From Solea solea (lineage: Eukaryota; Chordata; Actinopteri; Pleuronectiformes; Soleidae), in assembly GCF_958295425.1 (NCBI RefSeq), contig NC_081136.1, positions 1,008,162-1,072,161 on the forward strand: DNA of 64,000 nt, given 5' to 3'. Both the position numbers and the translations under genes were made by a program. The notes below the pieces were generated by a model. It was not told where the DNA came from and ran no database searches. It saw only the letters and a program-made list of their open reading frames with translations. Positions 57,893-64,000 of this stretch are shown here, piece after piece; position 1 is the first letter of the stretch, and each line of letters starts with the position of its first letter.

Positions 57893-59314
57893 CTTTATTT
57901 TGTGCAGACTGTTGGTCCCACAGCTCGTGTGACGTTGACCGAGTTCATGTTGATCTCGACAGCCGTGTTTACAGTGTAGACGATCTATCGACGTGGTCTT
58001 GTCCATAAGAGCTGCTAATTTAACTGCACATAGGCGAGAGACACTACAGTCCAAGTCTCTCTCTTGTCTTCGGGGCGTAGTTTTGTGTTCAAGCGAGCAG
58101 AGAAAAAAAACCTGGCACTATTGTTGTTGCGCAGTGACAAGAAGGTATTGAATGATCTGTGTGTCGTGCTTATCTGCAGGGGGCTTAGGGGACGTTGTAA
58201 ACAGCGGCCGGTCATTGGAGCATTAGCAGTGGGAACATGCACGACGCGATAAGGCTGCTTTTCTCACATCATTACCATTCATCACGGCTATTATCACAGG
58301 AGTGGATGCGCTACCTCTCAGTGGATTCACATTATATACTGTACATAATGATCCATTACCAGCCATTTACCATTCTTTCTTTTTTTTTTACTCCGTTATG
58401 TCAAAAAAAAAAAAAAGAAGCAGAAGAAGGAGAAAAAAATTCTGGGATGTCAGAATTTGCATACATTTCTGCAGCCAGCCAGTGTGTGGGTAACATGAAG
58501 AATGCAATTTTCCGCATGACTTCCCACTCTTCAAGATGGCAGCTGTGTGCGACAGAGAGCGAGTTTGCCACCTGTAATGACGGCGCCGCTCGAGATTCTT
58601 TTCCACTGCTGCTGCAGAAGCTCTCAAAGTTATTGCTTTTGAAAAAAGGGGGATTTTTAATGTCAGAATGGCAGCGGGCCGAGAGAATGAAGACAAGTGG
58701 AGGACTCGGACAAATATTGAAATGTCGGAGAAGCAAAAAGAAGAAGCGGCGGCACATCGTCTCTGCAGCGTCCCGTCGCCCCACAGCTGGTTTCTATTAG
58801 ACTTTCCCACACTGAGGGATTGAAACCCATTGGGAATATTCACTAGTATGTCCTTCATGTACCAAGGTTGAAGTTATAAGTCCATGGTGCTGAAGACGCT
58901 TGCAGGAAGCTGGATTTTTCATGCATGAGGTCCCCTCATGTGACAGAGCTGCATTTCAGTAAACCATAATAACCCCCAATGTGTCACTGAATCCTTGTTT
59001 TCATTGAGGTCAAAGGGCGCTTGGGTTATAAAACTGCTTTTTATTAGCTGCCCTTTTTAAGAGAAGTATGCAAATGAACATCTAAACACTACATTACAAG
59101 AAAATGAAATCAGAATGGGGAAGAAAAGGTGGCTTTAGTGCCTCTGCCGTGGCACGGTGGTTGTTCTCGGGGTGTTTGGTCTTTGGCTTTAAAACGGACG
59201 AGGGTTTGTGTCCTTGGAGAGTTCGCTTGGTTTGTGCAGGTGTGAGAGGGTCTCAGCTTGCTTACGTGCTACTTCCTGTGAAGATTCTATTCGGTCTGAA
59301 CTGTAATTTCACTC
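57893..59314. other. Non-coding stretch, no gene seen
   Basis: A 187-codon frame at 58237-58800 runs through T and A homopolymers, encodes Lys-rich low-complexity patches and overlaps 156- and 127-codon frames on the other strand. No domain is visible, so it is not called. Confidence 0.45.
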
Positions 59315-59657
59315 TGAATCAGCGTCTCTGTCACCAGAGAGGAGAGATTTGGACACAATGACTGTACATAGTTTCCATTTGTTGGGCCTGTTTTTGCACA
59401 TTGAGACAAAAACTCAAACAAACAAACTTTAAAATACGTTATATACTGTTCACATTTCATATTCAACACACAAAATCTGTTTTTTTTTTAATTAACCTAT
59501 AAAAATACACTACTTTAACATGCAGTACGTTGTAAATAACAGAAATAAGATATTCTGTAACAAAAGGCAAAATCATTGACTCACAGGACATTTTCTGGCC
59601 CTTTTACAGTTAAATAAAAGTCCAGACGGACATTTTGAGGCTTCGGTGTTAAAGGGT
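59315..59657 (+). mobile_element. Dispersed TTAA-associated repeat, copy D
   Basis: Shares GAATCAGCGTCT, GTACATAGTTTCCATT, CACTACTTTAACATGCAGTA and CACAGGACATTTTCTGGCCC with copy B, in the same order and orientation. It contains TTAA at 59610-59613 in the position of copy B's right edge, but an inverted end-like motif CGGTGTTAAAGGGT follows at 59645-59658. The true boundary may therefore lie there. Confidence 0.6.
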
Positions 59658-61378
59658 CAAGTTTTTCAGAGAGTGTTTGGATTTTAACGCTCAACTGTCT
59701 GTAAAGTCTCCAGAGTTTTGTCTGAAAAACAGCCAGACTCATTCAAAATGACAGAACTATACAAAGTCTCTGTCCCACCTTGAAACAGATGGTCTGCAGC
59801 CTCTGGTATGAAGCTCTGTTCTCAGAGTAAAGAGTTTGTTTTTTTGTTTTGTGTTTTAAGAATTTCACATTTCCGTGCTTATTAAAAACCTGAATATGAA
59901 GAATCCCTGTTTGACCTCACGTCCTTTTGTCTGCCACATTCACGAGGGGAATAAAGGGATGACTTCCTGGGTCACATCTGGCTCCATGCAGATATTTGGA
60001 AACATTGCAGTCCTGTGACAGGGGTTTGGTAATTAACCACAGGAGTTCATTCTGAATCAAACACTTTAATCAGTGACCGGCTTCTTTTTTGCATTTTGGC
60101 TCTACATCGGGCAAAGCTTTGGATCTCTGTGTTAGATCGATGTTTTGACATGAACACGCCCCCGCGGAGAGTTCCAGGCAGCCACACTGTGTCTAAGATG
60201 TTCAATTTATGACAGGCCTCAACCCCTGCGAGGGTATCGATTCAGCACATCAATAGTGCACAATCATTTCTAAACAGAATAAATGAACGGTCGGCGGGGA
60301 GTCAGAAAAATGAAGAGACAACAAAATCCGCCTCAAGGATCTCATTTTCCTTTCTCCTCGTGCGTTTCCGGTGACGGGATTATTCCTGGCGTGGGAACAC
60401 ACGGCACATGTAACCAGCTCTGTCTGCGCTCTTTGCTCCAAGAGCATTTATGCATCACATTTATGAGAATAAAAGTGTAATGAAGGGGCTTTCTTCACTC
60501 GCTATGGTGCCGCTCAATCCCGCAGCCGTCTGATGTTGACACACAGAAAAAAAGCTTGAATCTGAAGCCAGAGAGCCTCAACAGAACCATGGTGAGAAAA
60601 GGGTACACGTTTCAGTCCGTGAATGTGAGGTGTCAGCATTTGATTAATGTCCGACATCATTGTGTGTTTCGATTTGGGCCGGCTGATAAACTGAGAGGAA
60701 TCACTGATGGATGATCCCCTTTCCTCTGAGATAAGGCTCGTTTCTCTCCTTGCAGTGTAGGCAACAGGGAAAGTGAAAGGTTTCTATTTTGACATTAAAG
60801 ACCTTGTCTGTATCACATTCAGGATCTTATAGCATCTCGTTGCAGTATAGACCAGCTGCAGACGAGATGGTACTGCCATTGTGCACTAGATTTCTCTGGA
60901 GGAAGAAAAACCTTCTTCTGCACACGGGTGGACAGAGACGTCACCTCCTCCTACACCGGTCAACGTTACTTGTGTCCGGTTCATCTCTGCATGTTTTTGG
61001 ATTCTCATCATGTGACTTTTCTGTGAGGCAACAGCCCCAGGGGGCAAATCCAGAAAAGAATAAACAGGTTTTCACTTAAATATGACGCATCACGAGCAGA
61101 CGGACTGACCGTACAGTAGAATGAGTTTATACCGAGATAACATCAACGTCGTGTCTGGACGAGTAGAGACGCTCAAGATCTGTCAGATCCAGTCAAAAAA
61201 TGCATTATTACATAAGGTCTCGCAAATAAAGCAAAAGGAAAGATGCCAGACACACGATGTCTCATTTAGGCCGAGCGGGTCTCAAAGGTGCCACGTTAAT
61301 GATTAATCAGTTTGTTTGTGTCACATGAAACATCAGCTCCTTTAACATTTAGGTGTCGGAAATAATTTGCCCTCGGGG

Positions 61379-61380
<2 letters not shown>
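59658..61380. other. Non-coding stretch, no gene seen
   Basis: Chance frames only, the longest being 96 codons at 60789-61079. Confidence 0.45.

Positions 61381-61412
<32 letters not shown>
61381..61412. repeat. (GT)n microsatellite
   Basis: Sixteen GT units. Confidence 0.95.
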
Positions 61413-61414
<2 letters not shown>

Positions 61415-62651
61415 GTTAAACTATGGTTTATTTATGAGCTAATGGAGTCGTAGAAGTGAGCGTGACTTGGTATAAAATATTCATCGTGCAAAACACAGGT
61501 CTCGAGGAACAAAAAATAAAAATTTAAGGCTTTTAATAAACACATACTTAACCTAAAGAATTACCTCGTAAAGACTGACACGCGTGTCAATTAAATCATG
61601 GTTGTTTATTGTATTCACGGAAACCCGATCAATACTTTGGATGGACGACGACTGCGACAGCCTGAGCGCGCGGAGCGCTGATTTAGTTCTCATGCAAAAC
61701 TATAAAGCACGGACGTAAACAGATGTGTCCAAAATGTACCCGTAATCATAATAACTCTGCGGCACCTGGGAGACATTTCCATGTTTCATTAGGAGAACAC
61801 TCTTCCCGCCACACGGATAAAACAAATCCCCCCTTGGTCTCATTTGCATGCTCGTGCCCCTTATATTACATTTACTTGAAATTTATCTCTGGAGGCTTTC
61901 ATGTCGACGTCCATTTACCCCGAGGGTGTGTGCCAGTTAGGAAGATTAACCATATCTTCCAGGTGAACGTGTGAATCGATTTGAGGCGACTCCCGGTGGA
62001 TTCAAGTAAATGAAACGTCAACATGTATGTGGCCTGTGATGAATATGAATAGAGCCGTATATTAGGATGTGCGTCCGCGAGTGGGAACCGGTAAATTACG
62101 TTGAGTTATTTGATGCGAGACACAACTTTATTGATAGTAAACAATGTTTTCCACAAACTGAAAGTCAAATCAAATTGGTAAGCACATTCATGTGTTCATG
62201 TGACGGCTAATTTGGCAAAAAATAAAGAGCGTTGCATTTACATCAGGAGATGGAGGAGACCAAAATAGAGCTAATATTAATGTACCAATGTCTAATATTT
62301 AGGGGGTTCTTTGCCAAAATTGAATATACTACCGAAAAAATATGCTTGTATAAGTGTATAACAACAACAAAACCCACAGGTTTGTTTTTCATAGCCTTAA
62401 AATGGGTAGAAGATTGGGTCTCCAGGTGCTAGCATAACTCTAAATATACAGATGTTGCATATACACAGAAAAATCGGGTCAAAATTCTCGGCGCTGCAAT
62501 GGACACGATCTCCCAGTGAAGAACGTCAAGGCTGTACTCTGTAATCTGTTTTCATTCGTCACGTCAGTCAACACTTTCACGTTTTTCCAGTACAATATGG
62601 CGCACATTTGGAAACTGTGCTACTGTTCTGATTCAAATAGCTGACGCCTCT
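61413..62651. other. Non-coding stretch, no gene seen
   Basis: AT-rich 62100-62400. The block at about 61840-61940 is non-repetitive and balanced and might be conserved, but nothing is recognisable. Confidence 0.4.
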
Positions 62652-62863
62652 TATGGCACGTTTCCATCAGTGATAGTACCTGGTACTTCTTTTTAGTACC
62701 TGCTCTGGCGAGGTTCCAAGCGAGCTGAGGCGACTCTATGCTGATTGGCCAGAGTGATGACTCCGCCCCCACATTGAGGAGGAGCTATATTGTAATGGAA
62801 ACAAAACCTTGACCGTGCTGTGGTGAGGCGGACTGGGACCATGGGTGGAAAAGGGGCTTTACT
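62652..62863. mobile_element. Degenerate MITE with GTTTCCAT-type inverted ends
   Basis: The left part TTATGGCACGTTTCCATCAG and the right part GGTGGAAAAGGGGCTTTA are imperfect inverted repeats. Inside are repeated GTACC/AGTACC motifs, GATTGGCCAGAG and TAATGGAAACAAAACC, the layout of a short palindromic element common in fish genomes as remembered. No coding content and no clear target duplication. Confidence 0.5.
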
Positions 62864-62924
62864 AAGTGCAGAAAAGTCTAACTTTGTCAGGATTTTGATG
62901 TGCGAGATGAAACTGGTCAACAGT

Positions 62925-63024
62925 GATCTGTGGCTTCAGACCACACCGCGATCTGTGGCTTCAGAACAACCGTGATCTGTGGCTTCAGAACAAACCGTGA
63001 TCTGTGGCTTCAGAACAAACTGAG
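62925..63024. repeat. 25-bp tandem repeat x4
   Basis: GATCTGTGGCTTCAGA recurs at 62925, then at spacings of 25, 24 and 25 bp, with a variable ACAAACCGT tail. Confidence 0.9.
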
Positions 63025-63460
63025 TCCGTGGTGTAAAGTGAGCGGCTGGTAATGAAGCAACACTGCAGTTGTGAAATACAGCGAGTGTGTTTTTGAGCTG
63101 CAGAGCCGCGGCTCGCCGGTGTTCACCTTTTCTAATCTCTGTCACACACACCTTCATCGTCTCTCTGTGTAATTATGGGATACATTGGCCACGCTTGAAT
63201 TACCAGCTCTGTTAATCGCATTAAGTAATCCCACTGCTGGATTGTAGCCGCAGAACATTTGCTCAAATAACTTTTTCAGGAGAAGCCAGACGTGGCTCTG
63301 TTGCGCTGGTGCTCGTTGGTTCACCTTGGTCTGGCGTGAGGGCGTTGGAGGGCCATGTCACATTTTGTCGTGACATGTTTTATGAGCTGAACACAGAGCG
63401 CTAAATAACGACACCCAAATCCACTCAGAAATACAATTTACCGCCTAATTTTTTCTTCAG

Positions 63461-63694
63461 AGCCAACGGTCTTGTGTTTGTGGATCAGACACCATCAGTA
63501 ATGATGGCCTTGTAGAGGAGGACAATTCTACTCAGTCCTCCAGTCCTCCAGACAGCACACTGACAGAGCTGGATCCAACTTGTAGGCGTCAAAGGGTCTG
63601 CAGTGGATCCACATTGGGACGCAGATCTGGCAAAATTACACCCAAACAGACCCAGACCAGGACCTCACCTGAATTGGCGTATGAGGAAGCTTAG
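63461..63694 (+). CDS. Terminal coding exon, unidentified gene (partial)
   Basis: A good 3' splice site (CCTAATTTTTTCTTCAG ending at 63460) is followed by 77 open codons and a TAG stop at 63692-63694. The peptide is non-repetitive, Ser/Thr-rich and hydrophilic: it includes SCVCGSDTISNDGLVEED, CRRQRVCSGSTLGRRSGK and ends RTSPELAYEEA. The other two forward frames are interrupted early. A 97-base 3' UTR leads to AATAAA at 63791 and a GTTGGTTGG downstream element, the normal order for a last exon. The tail composition resembles a disordered cytoplasmic C-terminus, but I do not recognise the family. There is no ATG near its start, so it must be spliced to upstream exons, which were not found in the window. 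Confidence 0.5.
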   Translation, partial: SQRSCVCGSDTISNDGLVEEDNSTQSSSPPDSTLTELDPTCRRQRVCSGSTLGRRSGKITPKQTQTRTSPELAYEEA

Positions 63695-63790
63695 CTGGAC
63701 TGGATCTACTTTGGATGTCTCATTTGTTATCTAGTGACTAAATTTACTGAACTTACTGGTGACACTGACTTATAATATATGATATTATAT

Positions 63791-63796
63791 AATAAA
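63791..63796 (+). terminator. Polyadenylation signal
   Basis: AATAAA 97 bases after the TAG stop, followed within 20 bases by the GT-rich GTTGGTTGG. Cleavage would be expected around 63805-63820. Confidence 0.5.
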
Positions 63797-63820
63797 GTTG
63801 GTTGGCCTTCATCATGAGCA

Positions 63821-64000
63821 TCTCCTTATCATCACTGGTGACTGGCAGTTCCTTCAAGTTCCTTGTGCTGGTATGTAGCAATGACAGCTTTCAGGATTCA
63901 TCGAGCAGTTTCTTGGAATCTCGTACAAATAGAGATCTAAACCTTAAAACGTCTTGTAGCATATTATGTTGAGTTAACAACCACCCACGATAGCCCGTTC
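63821..64000. other. Downstream flank, nothing recognised
   Basis: Unique-looking sequence after the presumed poly(A) site, running to the window end. Confidence 0.4.

Noticed and set aside
57128..58054. 308-codon minus-strand open frame
   Set aside because: It lies almost wholly in a 17/21-bp minisatellite; the peptide is a translation of the repeat, with no exon signals.
58237..58800. 187-codon plus-strand open frame
   Set aside because: Low-complexity Lys/Phe runs from A and T homopolymers, long frames on the opposite strand as well, and no domain or splice context.

Overview
This window looks like gene-poor nuclear DNA of a teleost fish. The evidence is the very dense (AC)n/(GT)n microsatellites, degenerate fragments of L2-type fish interspersed repeats, short nonautonomous hAT-type transposons, and long unspliceable stretches with stops in all frames. 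No bacterial or phage gene organisation is present, and nearly all open frames are chance ORFs or translations of simple repeats. All family names given here come from memory of motifs; no database was searched.

Two short segments look like real exons on the + strand. One is a possible first coding exon at 14894-14939, 15 codons ending in a good splice donor. The other is a better-supported terminal coding exon at 63461-63694, with an acceptor, 77 codons, a stop and an AATAAA signal at 63791. If both belong to one gene, most of the window is its introns, but no internal exon was recognised and the link is inference.

Layout: 1-27.4 kb is non-coding DNA with microsatellites, a 470-bp hAT-type element that keeps an exact 8-bp target duplication (22790-23259), and members of a TTAA-associated dispersed family. 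27.46-28.16 kb is a 37-bp minisatellite. 29.9-30.3 kb holds a short hAT element and an L2-type scrap. 30.31-42.87 kb is the main feature: a head-to-tail array of five ~2.25-kb units. 42.9-64 kb is again non-coding, with L2-type fragments, a broken LINE reverse-transcriptase end (50.66-50.96 kb), a hAT-like pair of ends, a 17/21-bp minisatellite (57.18-57.89 kb) and the terminal exon.

The array is hierarchical. Each unit appears to be built from diverged ~118-150-bp monomers sharing one core, some organised as ~236-bp dimers. Four of the five units are preceded by an identical 105-bp GC-rich element with palindromic ends and internal hairpins, and the junctions carry two to four copies of a 16-bp repeat. 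A ~55-bp module folding into a long hairpin occurs zero to three times after each unit. Each unit carries several near-consensus CTCF-like cores, an RFX-type X-box (perfect in four of five units), and many ETS/YY1-like motifs. This combination is the strongest candidate for something unusual here, although it may be a known dispersed fish repeat that became tandem.
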